DNA of 64,000 bases from Candidatus Pseudobacter hemicellulosilyticus (GTDB lineage Bacteria > Bacteroidota > Bacteroidia > Chitinophagales > Chitinophagaceae), in the NCBI GenBank assembly GCA_029202545.1, contig CP119311.1:1364001-1428000 (forward strand), given 5' to 3'. The notes under the pieces are model-generated. The model was not told where the DNA came from. It searched no databases and was given only the letters and a program-made list of their open reading frames with translations. Each line of letters opens with the position of its first letter. Position 1 is the first letter of the stretch. Made by a program: the position numbers and the translations under genes. Positions 9,202 to 17,873 of the stretch are shown in pieces.

Positions 9202-9735
9202 ATGAAGCCGTTAGTGCTCTCTGCGTTATTGTCGGCTATTGCCGGTTCGCATGCATTTAGTCAATCCATCGCGCCCGCGGTGGTGAATACCACAGGAGGA
9301 ACATTTACCCAGGGCTATTATACATTGGACTGGAGTGTTGGCGAGCAGCCGCTCATCCACAAAATGGAAGCTGCCAATTCAAGCCTTATTGTTACCAATG
9401 GATTCCTGCAACCTTATGTGCATGATCTGGATGATCCGCGATGGGAAAATTTGTTTACCTACGATGAAGTGCGCATTCTGCCTAACCCTACCAGGGGCAT
9501 AGTGGAAGTTAATTTCCTGACCAAGCAGAAAGGAAAAGTGGAGATGCGATTGCATGACCGCATGGGTAAGCTGCGTTATTCAAAAACAGTGCAGGTATAT
9601 GGATACGGCCTGTTTGAGCGGATCAATATGACGGGTTTTGTGAGCGGCGCTTACCTGTTGAGGGTAGAGCTGATCCCTGATCCCGGTTATGTACGCAAAG
9701 TAGGCGCTTATACCATCATCAAAGTAGGTCACTAA
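9202..9735 (+). CDS. Secreted protein with T9SS-type C-terminal sorting domain
   Basis: The start is taken as ATG 9202 (the frame is open from GTG 9169), because it begins the signal peptide MKPLVLSALLSAIAGSHAFSQ. A 177-residue product. The last 80 residues carry the pattern of type A T9SS sorting domains: ILPNPTRGIVEVNF, a central beta-hairpin (VEMRLHDRMGKL), then FVSGAYLLRVEL and a Lys-rich last strand. Such domains direct proteins across the outer membrane through the type IX system and are usually removed or modified at the surface. The N-terminal half (GGTFTQGYYTLDWSVGEQPL) is typical of short Bacteroidota proteins of this kind and has no catalytic motif. It stands 28 bases before the giant repeat protein. 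Confidence 0.78.
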   Translation: MKPLVLSALLSAIAGSHAFSQSIAPAVVNTTGGTFTQGYYTLDWSVGEQPLIHKMEAANSSLIVTNGFLQPYVHDLDDPRWENLFTYDEVRILPNPTRGIVEVNFLTKQKGKVEMRLHDRMGKLRYSKTVQVYGYGLFERINMTGFVSGAYLLRVELIPDPGYVRKVGAYTIIKVGH

Positions 9736-9763
9736 ACAATACCATTGCCAAAATCCAATATTT

Positions 9764-12700
9764 ATGAAGAAATCTCTACTGTTTTGCTTTAGTGCATTTC
9801 TCTCACTATCGCTGCTTGGCCAGGCGCCCGGACTGATCAACTATCAGGGCATGGCACGGAACGTAGTAGGGAGTGCCTTACCCAACCAGAATATTAAACT
9901 TCGGCTGTCCGTCCGGACCGGCAGTGCTACGGGCACTGTGGTGTACCAGGAGACCAGGACGGTCAAGACCAATAATTTCGGATTGTTCACTGTATCTATC
10001 GGCAGCAGTGGCGCCAGCAACGTGACAGGCGCTGTGGCAACCATCGACTGGGCCAGCGGCGGCGCTAAATTCCTGCAGGTAGAAATGGATCCTTCCAATG
10101 GCAACCGCCTCCTGGACATGGGCTCCTCCCAACTGCTGAGTGTGCCTTATGCCCTGTTTGCCGGTTCCGCTCCTCCCGGTGGTACTGCAGGAGGTTCCCT
10201 CACGGGCACATTCCCTAACCCTACCCTGGCCAGCAATGCCGTGAAGAACGGTAATATAGAAGACAATGCTGTCACCAGTTCCAAACTGGCTTCGGCTATT
10301 GTCACCACTGTTAAGATCAGTGATGGCGCTGTCACCGGCAGTAAAATTGCCGATGGCAGTATTACAGCAGTCAAGATTGCTTCGGGCACCATTACGGCCG
10401 ACAGGCTGGCGCCTGGTGTGATCCCCAGCAGCCTGCCGGTAAGCGGAACGGCCAGCGGAGACCTGACCGGTTCCTATCCTGCGCCAACTATTGCCGCCAA
10501 TGCTGTTGGCAGCACAAAGATTGCGGATGCTGCTGTGACCAACGCTAAGCTGGCAGATGCTTCCGTCACTTCTACCAAGCTGACCGATCTCTCCGTTACC
10601 TATAATAAGCTGGCGGATGACGCGGTGCATACTGCTAAAGTAACTGACCAGGCCATTACTACGCAAAAAATAGGCAACCTGGCAGTAGTGGAGAGCAAGC
10701 TGGCCGCAGATGCTGTTACTACTACTAAAATAAAGGATGCTGCTGTAACTGATACCAAGTTGGCTGCTGATGCAGTGACAACAGCTAAAGTAAAAGATGC
10801 TGCAGTTACAGATGCAAAACTGGCTACCGATGCTGTCACTACTACTAAATTGAAGGACGCTGCCGTAACAGATACAAAACTGGCTACCGATGCGGTGACC
10901 ACGGCGAAGCTGAAAGATGCTTCGGTACAAACAACCAAAATAGCTGATGGAGCCGTAACCACAAACAAACTGTCCAGTGGCGCTGTCACTGCTGATAAGA
11001 TTGCCACAGGAACTATCACTGCTGATCGCCTGGCTGCGGGAGTGATCCCGACCAGTCTTCCCGTGAGTGGCACTGCCAGCGGCGATCTTACTGGTTCGTA
11101 CCCCGGTCCTTCTATTGCAGCCAATGCAATCAGCAATGCAAAAATTGCTGATGCTGCTGTAACTGATGTAAAACTTGCAGCAGATGCGGTCACAACTGTT
11201 AAAGTAAAAGATGCCGCTGTAACTGATGCAAAACTGGCTACAGATGCGGTAACTACAACAAAACTGAAGGACGCTGCTGTACACACCAACAAACTGGCTG
11301 ATGGAGCTGTCAATACCAACAAAGTAGCTGATGGCGCTATCACTGCTGATAAAATTGCTACAGGAACCATCACTGCTGATCGCCTGGCTGCCGGAGTGAT
11401 CCCGACCAGCCTTCCCGTGAGTGGCACTGCCAGCGGCGATCTCACTGGTTCGTACCCCGGTCCTTCTATTGCGGCTAATGCTATCAGCAATGCAAAGATT
11501 GCTGATGCCGCTGTAACAGATGCAAAACTTGCATCTGACGCGGTGACAACCGTTAAAGTAAAAGATGGCGCCGTGACCGACACCAAACTTGCCACCGATG
11601 CGGTAACTACTACCAAACTGAAAGACGCAGCTGTACACACTAACAAACTGGCTGACGGCGCCGTCAATACCAATAAAGTAGCCGATGGGGCTATCACTGC
11701 AGATAAGATTGCCACAGGAACCATTACCGCTGATCGTCTGGCTGCCGGAGTGATCCCGACCAGCCTTCCCGTGAGTGGCAGTGCCAGCGGCGATCTTACT
11801 GGTTCGTACCCCGGTCCTTCTATTGCCGCCAATGCTATCAGCAATGCAAAAATTGCTGATGCTGCTGTAACTGATGTCAAACTGGCTACTGATGCTGTAA
11901 CTACAGCGAAGTTGAAAGATGCCGCAGTGACAGACACCAAGCTGGCGGCTGACGCCGTGACCACTACCAAGGTCAATAACCTCGCTATTACAACTCAAAA
12001 AATTGATGACGCTGCTGTAACCGATACCAAGCTGGCCACGGATGCCGTGACTACCGTTAAAGTGAAAGATGGCGCCGTGACTGACACCAAACTTGCCACC
12101 GATGCGGTAACTACTACCAAACTGAAAGACGCAGCTGTACACACCAACAAACTGGCTGACGGAGCCGTCAATACCAATAAAGTAGCCGATGGGGCTATCA
12201 CTGCTGATAAGATTGCCACAGGAACCATTACCGCTGATCGTCTGGCTGCCGGAGTGATCCCCACCAGCCTTCCCGTGAGTGGCAGTGCCAGCGGGGATCT
12301 TACTGGTTCGTACCCTGGCCCTTCTATTGCGGCCAATGCTATCAGCAATGCAAAGATTGCTGATGCTGCTGTGACTGATGTAAAACTGGCAACTGATGCG
12401 GTAACTACAGCGAAGTTGAAAGATGGGGCTGTGACTGCTGATAAAATTGCTACAGGAACTATCACTGCTGATCGTCTGGCTGCCGGAGTGATCCCGACCA
12501 GTCTGCCCGTGAGTGGCAGTGCCAGCGGGGATCTTACTGGTTCGTACCCCGGTCCTTCTATTGCCGCTAATGCTATCAGCAATGCAAAGATTGCTGATGC
12601 CGCTGTGACTGATGTCAAACTTGCTACTGATGCGGTGACTACAGCGAAGTTGAAAGATGCCGCAGTGACCGATACCAAACTGGCGGCTGACGCCGTGACC

Positions 12701-14833
12701 ACTACCAAGGTCAACAATCTCGCTATTACAACTCAAAAAATTGATAACGCTGCTGTAACAGATACCAAGCTGGCCACGGATGCCGTCACTACCGGTAAGG
12801 TAAAAGATGGCGCTGTGACCGCGGACAAATTAGCCAGCAGCGCAGTTGAAAATGCTAAACTGGCCGCCAACGCAGTGTCTACTGCCAAGCTCGCTGATGC
12901 AGCCGTGACGGCTGATAAAATTGCGACCGGTACCATTACGGCAGATAAACTGGCTGCGGGAGTGATCCCCACCAATCTGCCGGCAAGCGGTACTGCAGGA
13001 GGCGACCTGAATGGAACCTACCCAGCACCCACCATCGCTGCCAGTGCAGTGACCAGCACTAAGCTGGCCGATGGTGCGGTGTCAACCCTCAAAGTAGCCG
13101 ACGGCGCTATCAATGACGACAAACTGGCCAGCAACGCTGTGACCAGTGCCAAGCTGGCCACCGACGCCGTGACCACCGCCAAGATTACCAATAGTGCTGT
13201 GGATGCTACTAAACTGGCTACCGACGCCGTCACTACTGCCAAGGTAAAAGACGGCGCTGTGACCGATACCAAGCTGGCCACCGATGCCGTGACTACCACA
13301 AAAATCGCCAATAGCGCCGTAGACGCCAGCAAACTGGCTGCCGACGCTGTCACTACTGTTAAGATCGCCGACGCTGCTGTGGCAGCCGATAAACTGGCCG
13401 ACGAAGCCGTTACCGAAACCAAGATCGCAGACGGTGCTATTACTTCTGCAAAGATCGCGGCCGGCACTATTGCCGCTGACCGGCTGGCAACAGGTGTGAT
13501 CCCCACAGCCCTGCCTCCCAACGGTTCCGCCACCGGCGACCTCGGCGGCACTTACCCGGCGCCGGTAGTGGCTAAACTGAACGGTGTAGCCCTCGACAAT
13601 ACAGCACCTACCATCAACCAGGTGCTAAAATTTGACGGGACTTCCTGGAAGCCCGCCCCCGACGCATTCACCATTCCTTTTATAACCAGCCAGTCTTCCA
13701 CTGATCATCTCCTGTCTATTACCAATTCGGGCAGTGGCAGTGCAGTACAGGGCGTGAGCGAATCTGATCAACAAAACGCTACCGGTGTTACCGGCAGGAT
13801 TATTACCGCTTCGGTCGCAGATTCTTCATCCGGTGTTAAAGGCGAGAACTGGAGCCCCTCCTGGGATAGCTACGGTCTCTGGGGTAGCCATAAAGATGTT
13901 GGTATCGGCGTATACGGTACTTCAGCGCTTGGCTCGGCCGCCAAATTCAGCAACCTGTCGCCCGCCAATAGCGCTGATGCTGTAATAGTGGAAAGCCTGA
14001 GCGGCTCGGTTGGCCTGAGTGCTTTCAGCCTGAATGGTATTGGTATTTCAGGTACTTCCTTCACATTTGAAGCGGCGGGTATACAGGGTCTTAACCATAT
14101 GGAAGGGGATGGTGTAGTGGGCAGGACCATCAGCGGATCTGATGGTAGTGGCGTCCTGGGTATCAATGAAGGGTCCTCTGCCGCTATAAAAGCAGTGAAT
14201 ACTGCCGACAATGGCGTGGGTCTCCTGGCGCAGGCCAACGTAGACTGGTGGGCAGGCATGATCCCACCGCCTACCGGTGGTATCGCTCTGGTAGCAGAAC
14301 TGCAGGGCAGCAGCGTGGGTGAACTGGCCGTCTTCAGAACAGAAGGCGTCAATATGGCCCGGATCAGCAGCAATGGTACAGGTTATTTCAACGGCGGCGT
14401 GCAATCCAGCGGCGCTGACGTAGCAGAATATTTCCGGGTGGAAGAAAATAAGAGCCAATACGAGCCGGGTGATGTACTGGAGATCTCTGAAACGACCGAT
14501 CGCACAGTGCGTAAATCCTCCAGACCCTATTCCACACTGGTTTCTGGTGTGTATGCCACCAAACCGGGCCTGTTGCTGACCGAAGAAGATGCCGTGAAGG
14601 ATGATCTGGCCCACCTGGTGCCAATGGGTGTTATTGGTGTTATTCCTACCAAGGTATCCATAGAAGGCGGCGCTATTAAAAGAGGCGACCTTCTGGTGAC
14701 TTCTTCCACTGCCGGCGTAGCCATGAAGGCTGACCTGGACAAGGTAAGAGTAGGGCAGGTGCTGGGTAAAGCACTGCAGGATTACAATGGCAGCGGCATT
14801 GGCAGGATCAATGTGCTGGTCAGTGTAAAATAA
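9764..14833 (+). CDS. Giant decapeptide-repeat surface fibre-like protein (1689 residues)
   Basis: Signal peptide MKKSLLFCFSAFLSLSLLGQ, then an N-terminal domain (about 22-140) with NYQGMARN and VPYALFAG motifs. Residues about 155-1245 are near-perfect decapeptides of the type VTDTKLATDA / VTTAKLKDAA, in runs separated by 28-residue linkers (VIPTSLPVSG..SGDLTGSYPGPSIAANA). The C-terminal about 440 residues are non-repetitive and end with a DVAEYFRV ... YEPGDVLEI ... IKRGDLLVTSSTAGVAMKA segment, seen at the ends of fibre-like proteins and reminiscent of phage tail-fibre autoprocessing or chaperone domains. The architecture suggests an extended, probably trimeric surface fibre; this is inference. 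No T9SS-type sorting domain is visible at its end, unlike the gene upstream. Confidence 0.85.
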   Translation: MKKSLLFCFSAFLSLSLLGQAPGLINYQGMARNVVGSALPNQNIKLRLSVRTGSATGTVVYQETRTVKTNNFGLFTVSIGSSGASNVTGAVATIDWASGGAKFLQVEMDPSNGNRLLDMGSSQLLSVPYALFAGSAPPGGTAGGSLTGTFPNPTLASNAVKNGNIEDNAVTSSKLASAIVTTVKISDGAVTGSKIADGSITAVKIASGTITADRLAPGVIPSSLPVSGTASGDLTGSYPAPTIAANAVGSTKIADAAVTNAKLADASVTSTKLTDLSVTYNKLADDAVHTAKVTDQAITTQKIGNLAVVESKLAADAVTTTKIKDAAVTDTKLAADAVTTAKVKDAAVTDAKLATDAVTTTKLKDAAVTDTKLATDAVTTAKLKDASVQTTKIADGAVTTNKLSSGAVTADKIATGTITADRLAAGVIPTSLPVSGTASGDLTGSYPGPSIAANAISNAKIADAAVTDVKLAADAVTTVKVKDAAVTDAKLATDAVTTTKLKDAAVHTNKLADGAVNTNKVADGAITADKIATGTITADRLAAGVIPTSLPVSGTASGDLTGSYPGPSIAANAISNAKIADAAVTDAKLASDAVTTVKVKDGAVTDTKLATDAVTTTKLKDAAVHTNKLADGAVNTNKVADGAITADKIATGTITADRLAAGVIPTSLPVSGSASGDLTGSYPGPSIAANAISNAKIADAAVTDVKLATDAVTTAKLKDAAVTDTKLAADAVTTTKVNNLAITTQKIDDAAVTDTKLATDAVTTVKVKDGAVTDTKLATDAVTTTKLKDAAVHTNKLADGAVNTNKVADGAITADKIATGTITADRLAAGVIPTSLPVSGSASGDLTGSYPGPSIAANAISNAKIADAAVTDVKLATDAVTTAKLKDGAVTADKIATGTITADRLAAGVIPTSLPVSGSASGDLTGSYPGPSIAANAISNAKIADAAVTDVKLATDAVTTAKLKDAAVTDTKLAADAVTTTKVNNLAITTQKIDNAAVTDTKLATDAVTTGKVKDGAVTADKLASSAVENAKLAANAVSTAKLADAAVTADKIATGTITADKLAAGVIPTNLPASGTAGGDLNGTYPAPTIAASAVTSTKLADGAVSTLKVADGAINDDKLASNAVTSAKLATDAVTTAKITNSAVDATKLATDAVTTAKVKDGAVTDTKLATDAVTTTKIANSAVDASKLAADAVTTVKIADAAVAADKLADEAVTETKIADGAITSAKIAAGTIAADRLATGVIPTALPPNGSATGDLGGTYPAPVVAKLNGVALDNTAPTINQVLKFDGTSWKPAPDAFTIPFITSQSSTDHLLSITNSGSGSAVQGVSESDQQNATGVTGRIITASVADSSSGVKGENWSPSWDSYGLWGSHKDVGIGVYGTSALGSAAKFSNLSPANSADAVIVESLSGSVGLSAFSLNGIGISGTSFTFEAAGIQGLNHMEGDGVVGRTISGSDGSGVLGINEGSSAAIKAVNTADNGVGLLAQANVDWWAGMIPPPTGGIALVAELQGSSVGELAVFRTEGVNMARISSNGTGYFNGGVQSSGADVAEYFRVEENKSQYEPGDVLEISETTDRTVRKSSRPYSTLVSGVYATKPGLLLTEEDAVKDDLAHLVPMGVIGVIPTKVSIEGGAIKRGDLLVTSSTAGVAMKADLDKVRVGQVLGKALQDYNGSGIGRINVLVSVK
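10240..13493 (+). repeat. In-gene tandem array: 30-bp units with recurrent linker units
   Basis: Inside the fibre gene, 30-bp units (ten codons) repeat about 90 times. A linker with GTGATCCC..ACC recurs at 10417, 11041, 11395, 11749, 12253, 12487, 12961 and 13495. The spacings are 624, 354, 354, 504, 234, 474 and 534 bases. Two blocks around 11041-11749 are almost identical at DNA level, so the array is recent and prone to slippage or recombination, and is a likely assembly-collapse point. Confidence 0.9.
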
Positions 14834-14860
14834 AGGCATCACCTGTAGAAAAAGAAACGC

Positions 14861-15238
14861 ATGAAAAAAGCATTGATCATTACCATCATATTGTTTGCGG
14901 CGCTGGGCTACCAGGAGGTACAGGCACAGCAGCAGTCGCGGTACAAAAGGCTCTCCGAAATGCAGGTCCCTGAAGCGGCCCGGCTGAAGATGAGCAGCAG
15001 ACCGGTAAGGCCTGCCACTAACCGGATGGCGCCTGCCGCCAGCCAGCGAACGGCCGCTGCGGTCCGCTACAAACCCCTGCCCCGCATGGACCAGGTATTG
15101 ACAGCAAGACAGCAGGCCATGCGGCAGCAGGGCCTGACGCGGAACAGGAAAAAGCAGCAGGGCAGCCATGAGTCCATGAAAGCGGCTTCGGAAGAGGCAC
15201 GCAGAAGCGTCCGGCAGGGTAAACTGCCGCGTCACTAA
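14861..15238 (+). CDS. Small basic secreted protein, 125 residues, unrecognised
   Basis: Signal peptide MKKALIITIILFAALGYQEVQAQ. The remainder is rich in Arg, Lys, Gln and Ala (SRPVRPATNRMAPAASQRTA; ARQQAMRQQGLTRNRKKQQG) and probably largely disordered or coiled. I do not recognise a family. It follows the fibre gene by 27 bases and may be its last operon partner; a charged exported protein could bind the fibre or the cell surface, but nothing in the sequence proves this. The gene ends 49 bases before the TPP riboswitch. Confidence 0.7.
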   Translation: MKKALIITIILFAALGYQEVQAQQQSRYKRLSEMQVPEAARLKMSSRPVRPATNRMAPAASQRTAAAVRYKPLPRMDQVLTARQQAMRQQGLTRNRKKQQGSHESMKAASEEARRSVRQGKLPRH

Positions 15239-15246
15239 AACTTTTA

Positions 15247-15276
15247 TTGCAATTCCGGCAAACAGCGATAATTTTG
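15247..15276 (+). promoter_or_regulatory. Promoter of the TPP-riboswitch operon
   Basis: TTG (15247-15249), a 19-base spacer, then TAATTTTG (15269-15276), an exact TAnnTTTG box with the spacing known for Bacteroidota promoters. It predicts a start near 15283, just before the riboswitch P1 stem. Confidence 0.7.
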
Positions 15277-15286
15277 ACGTCATTCA

Positions 15287-15366
15287 TTGCATCGGGGTGC
15301 TTCTACAAAGAAGCTGAGATGATACCCGGGAACCTGAACTGGTTAATACCAGCGGAGGAAATGCAA
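15287..15366 (+). ncRNA. TPP (thiamine pyrophosphate) riboswitch
   Basis: All conserved parts of the THI element are present: P1 TTGCAT (15287-15292) pairing with ATGCAA (15361-15366), GGGGTGC, the core GCTGAGATGATACCC, and GAACCTGAACTGGTTAATACC followed by AGCG. The class binds thiamine pyrophosphate and usually turns genes off. It stands 100 bases before the methyltransferase and is followed by a terminator, so control is at transcription. Confidence 0.96.
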
Positions 15367-15402
15367 GGCGGCAACTAATTTCCATCAACATGATATTTGT
15401 TG

Positions 15403-15443
15403 GGCCACATTTCTTCCTGCAGGAAATGTGGCCTTTTCTTTTT
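15403..15443 (+). terminator. Riboswitch-controlled intrinsic terminator
   Basis: An 11-bp stem GGCCACATTTC (15403-15413) and GAAATGTGGCC (15423-15433), then TTTTCTTTTT. The left arm segment CATTTCTTCC (15408-15417) can also pair with GGAGGAAATG (15354-15363) at the 3' end of the riboswitch (nine matches and one G-T). That is a natural antiterminator, blocked when TPP folds the aptamer. Confidence 0.85.
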
Positions 15444-15466
15444 AAGAAACTCAAAATGATCAGCTG

Positions 15467-16165
15467 ATGGAATTACAACAGTTAACCAACGGTAGCAGGA
15501 ACTGGCAGCAGCGGCCGGAATGGTTTTTCAATCGGGACAATACCGACACGTACGAGCAGTGGTACGAAGGCCGCTACAAGCGGGCCGAAGTATGGCAGAA
15601 AAAAGTGATCGGCGACCTTGTCAAAAAAGATACCCGCGTTAAAACGCTCCTGGAATTTGGCTGCGGCACCACCCGCTTCACCCGCTGGTGGCACAATATC
15701 GGCATAGATGCTACGGGCGGCGATCTCTCGCCCTTTATGCTGGGACAGGGGATCCATCTTTTTTCCGGCGACCTGGTCCTGGCAGATTCTCACCATATGC
15801 CTTTCAAAGACCAGACCTTTGACGCGCTGGCCTTTATCACCACCTTTGAATACTATCGTGATCCGGTACAGGTGATCCGCGAAGCCTATCGCGTAGGCCG
15901 TCATGGGATAGTATTTGGCATGATGAACCGCAACTCGCCCAAGTTTGTACGCCGGCGGGTGCAGCAGTTCTTTGGTAAGAACCCCTTTTATGTGACCGCT
16001 CATTTTTATACCCCCGCCTCGCTGATAGCCGTAATAGGCAAAGCACTGGAAGGGGTGAACTACAGTATTGAATGGACCTGCACGGGCCTGCCCAAATGGT
16101 TCCCGATGCAGCAATGGTCTATGCCTTACGGGGATTTCTTTGGTCTTTATGTAAAGTTCAACTAA
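15467..16165 (+). CDS. Class I SAM-dependent methyltransferase, first gene of the TPP operon
   Basis: A 232-residue protein. Motif I is LLEFGCGTTRFT (about residue 62), followed by an acidic end of strand 2 (GGDLSPFM) and the strand-4 region DQTFDALAFITTFEY, as in Rossmann-fold methyltransferases. The N-terminus (WYEGRYKRAEVWQKKVIGDL) resembles the small-molecule methyltransferase type. It is the first gene after the riboswitch and terminator, and the next gene starts 5 bases after its stop, so it is TPP-controlled. The substrate is unknown; a thiamine-related compound or a partner of the Trm112-like protein in the same operon are the two ideas suggested by context. It is not a recognisable thiamine-pathway enzyme. 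Confidence 0.82.
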   Translation: MELQQLTNGSRNWQQRPEWFFNRDNTDTYEQWYEGRYKRAEVWQKKVIGDLVKKDTRVKTLLEFGCGTTRFTRWWHNIGIDATGGDLSPFMLGQGIHLFSGDLVLADSHHMPFKDQTFDALAFITTFEYYRDPVQVIREAYRVGRHGIVFGMMNRNSPKFVRRRVQQFFGKNPFYVTAHFYTPASLIAVIGKALEGVNYSIEWTCTGLPKWFPMQQWSMPYGDFFGLYVKFN

Positions 16166-16170
16166 ACATC

Positions 16171-17223
16171 ATGTCAAATTTTTCCGGAGGCGGCAAACTG
16201 CAGGAGCCTACTTTCAAGGAGCTGGTATTTCCTTATTGCGGCGCACAGCGACCTGAATTGCTGGCGGGTCCGCAATATGGCGTGGATGTATCCCTGGTCC
16301 AGTTGCCTGGAGGAATGGCGATGGCTATGACCAGTGATCCACTATCGCTGATCCCTACCCTGGGCCTGCAGGAATCGGCCTGGCTATCGGTACACCTGAT
16401 GGCCAATGATATGGCCACCACCAGTGTAGCGCCTATGTATGCGCAGCTGGTGCTCAACCTGCCGCCTGCCCTGCCAGCTGCGGCTTTTAAAACCTATTGG
16501 CTATATATCCACCAATTCTGCCAGGAGATCGGTGTGGCCATCACCGGCGGCCATACCGGTCAGGCGCCAGGACAGCAATCCACCATGGCGGGTGGAGGCA
16601 CTATGGTGGCCATTGGCCAGGAGGAGCAGTTCCTGCTCAGTAGTTTTGCACAGCCCGGTCACCAGATCATTGTCACTAAGGAAGCTGCGTTGATTGCTAC
16701 GGCTATCCTTGCGCTCAGCTTTCCGGAGACTGTACGGCAGCGCTGTGGCGTGGATATCTACCAGCATGCCTGCAACCTGTTCTATGAGACCAGCTCGCTC
16801 CAGGCTGGCTTATTTGCTCCCGGAGTAGAAAGGGCTGTCAGCGCCATGCATGATGTAACAGAAGGAGGTGTGCTGGGCGCTATCTATGAGATGGCCATGG
16901 CTTCCGGCTGTGGCGCCAGGATTGACCGGGATCTGCTGGCCGTAGGAGCTGTGCAGGGATCAGTGTGTGCTGCCTTTGCTATTGACCCCTGCTACTGTGT
17001 GGGCGCCGGGTCCATGGTCATCACGGCTGCTCCGGAAAATGTACCGGGTGTTTTGCAGCGCCTCCGGGACAAGGGCATAGCTGCCCGGGTAGTGGGAGAA
17101 ATGACCCCTCCGGGAGAAGGGATACGTGTATGCCGGGCCACGGCAAAAGAAGAACCGGTACAGCCAGGGACAGATCCCTACTGGGCTGCATTTTACAACG
17201 CATTTGAAAAAGGATTGAAATAA
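16171..17223 (+). CDS. AIR synthase-related (PurM/HypE/ThiL superfamily) protein
   Basis: Start ATG 16171, 5 bases after the previous stop (the frame is open further upstream inside the methyltransferase). The 350 residues show superfamily landmarks: GVDVSLV near residue 37, TSDPLSL, the VHLMANDMATTSVAP segment (phosphate/metal-binding ND), GGHTG, and AMHDVTEGGVLGAIYEMA at about residue 232 in the second half. Members include PurM, SelD, HypE and thiamine-monophosphate kinase ThiL, which use ATP to phosphorylate or dehydrate a substrate. It is closer by eye to the AIR synthase-related/HypE-like group than to ThiL, but TPP control makes a thiamine-linked kinase role worth testing. The stop and next start share a base (TAATG). 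Confidence 0.82.
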   Translation: MSNFSGGGKLQEPTFKELVFPYCGAQRPELLAGPQYGVDVSLVQLPGGMAMAMTSDPLSLIPTLGLQESAWLSVHLMANDMATTSVAPMYAQLVLNLPPALPAAAFKTYWLYIHQFCQEIGVAITGGHTGQAPGQQSTMAGGGTMVAIGQEEQFLLSSFAQPGHQIIVTKEAALIATAILALSFPETVRQRCGVDIYQHACNLFYETSSLQAGLFAPGVERAVSAMHDVTEGGVLGAIYEMAMASGCGARIDRDLLAVGAVQGSVCAAFAIDPCYCVGAGSMVITAAPENVPGVLQRLRDKGIAARVVGEMTPPGEGIRVCRATAKEEPVQPGTDPYWAAFYNAFEKGLK

Positions 17224-17873
17224 TGAACAGGGAACGAACCATCAGCGGCGGCGTATACCTGGTGCTGGATCCGGCCCGGGAGCAGCGGGCACTGCTGACT
17301 ATTACCCGGCAGGTACTGGCGGGCGGCATAGCCGTTATCCAGCTCTGGAACCATTGGTTACCGGGGCAGGATAAAAAAGCATTTATCAGCGAAGTCTGCA
17401 CAATGGCCCATGAACAGGGGGTACCTGTACTGATCAATGAGGAATGGGAGCTGGTGCTGGATACGGACCTGGACGGTGTTCATTTTGATGAGTTCCCGCA
17501 AAGCCTGTCCGCCATCCGGCAGCAGGCCGGCAGGACTTTGCAGATGGGCCTTACCTGCGGCAATGACCTTGACCGGATCCGCAGGGGTATAGACGAAGGG
17601 TTCGATTATCTTTCTTTTTGTGCGCTATTCCCTTCCCGCTCTGCCAATAGCTGTGAACTGGTTCGGCCGGAAACCATAAAAGCAGCCAGGCAAATGAGCC
17701 GGCTACCCATTTTTGTATCCGGTGGGATAACCCCGGAAAACCTGCAAAGTTTGGCGGGCACGGGGCTGGATGGCGTGGCTGTGATCTCCGGCATCCTGGA
17801 TGCACCGGACCCGGCGGGTATGGTACAGCAATACAAACAATCTATCAGTAACGTCAACAACAAACAAGTATGA
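17223..17873 (+). CDS. Divergent thiamine phosphate synthase (ThiE/TenI-like) protein
   Basis: A 216-residue TIM-barrel protein of the ThiE/TenI group: LVLDPA, GGIAVIQLWN, GVPVLINEEWEL, LDGVHFDEFP, LFPSRSANS, PIFVSGGITPENL, and GLDGVAVISGIL follow in the right order. Several residues expected in active ThiE are changed. The QLRxK strand reads QLWNH, the INDR motif reads INEE, the loop that normally ends in Thr-Lys reads SRSANSC, and the H in the IGxSxH loop is replaced (MGLTCGN). It may therefore be a TenI-like or otherwise altered enzyme. It overlaps the next gene by four bases (ATGA), so translation is coupled. Control by the TPP riboswitch supports a thiamine link. Confidence 0.8.
   Translation: MNRERTISGGVYLVLDPAREQRALLTITRQVLAGGIAVIQLWNHWLPGQDKKAFISEVCTMAHEQGVPVLINEEWELVLDTDLDGVHFDEFPQSLSAIRQQAGRTLQMGLTCGNDLDRIRRGIDEGFDYLSFCALFPSRSANSCELVRPETIKAARQMSRLPIFVSGGITPENLQSLAGTGLDGVAVISGILDAPDPAGMVQQYKQSISNVNNKQV

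Noticed and set aside
9878..12736. Long minus-strand open frames (952, 458 and 240 residues) opposite the fibre gene
   Set aside because: The 30-bp repeats leave stop-free frames on both strands by codon composition. The plus-strand frame has a signal peptide and domain ends; the reverse products are repetitive without any start-side features.
10240..13493. Possible CRISPR array
   Set aside because: Units are in-frame decapeptide codons without spacers of unique sequence, and no cas genes are near.
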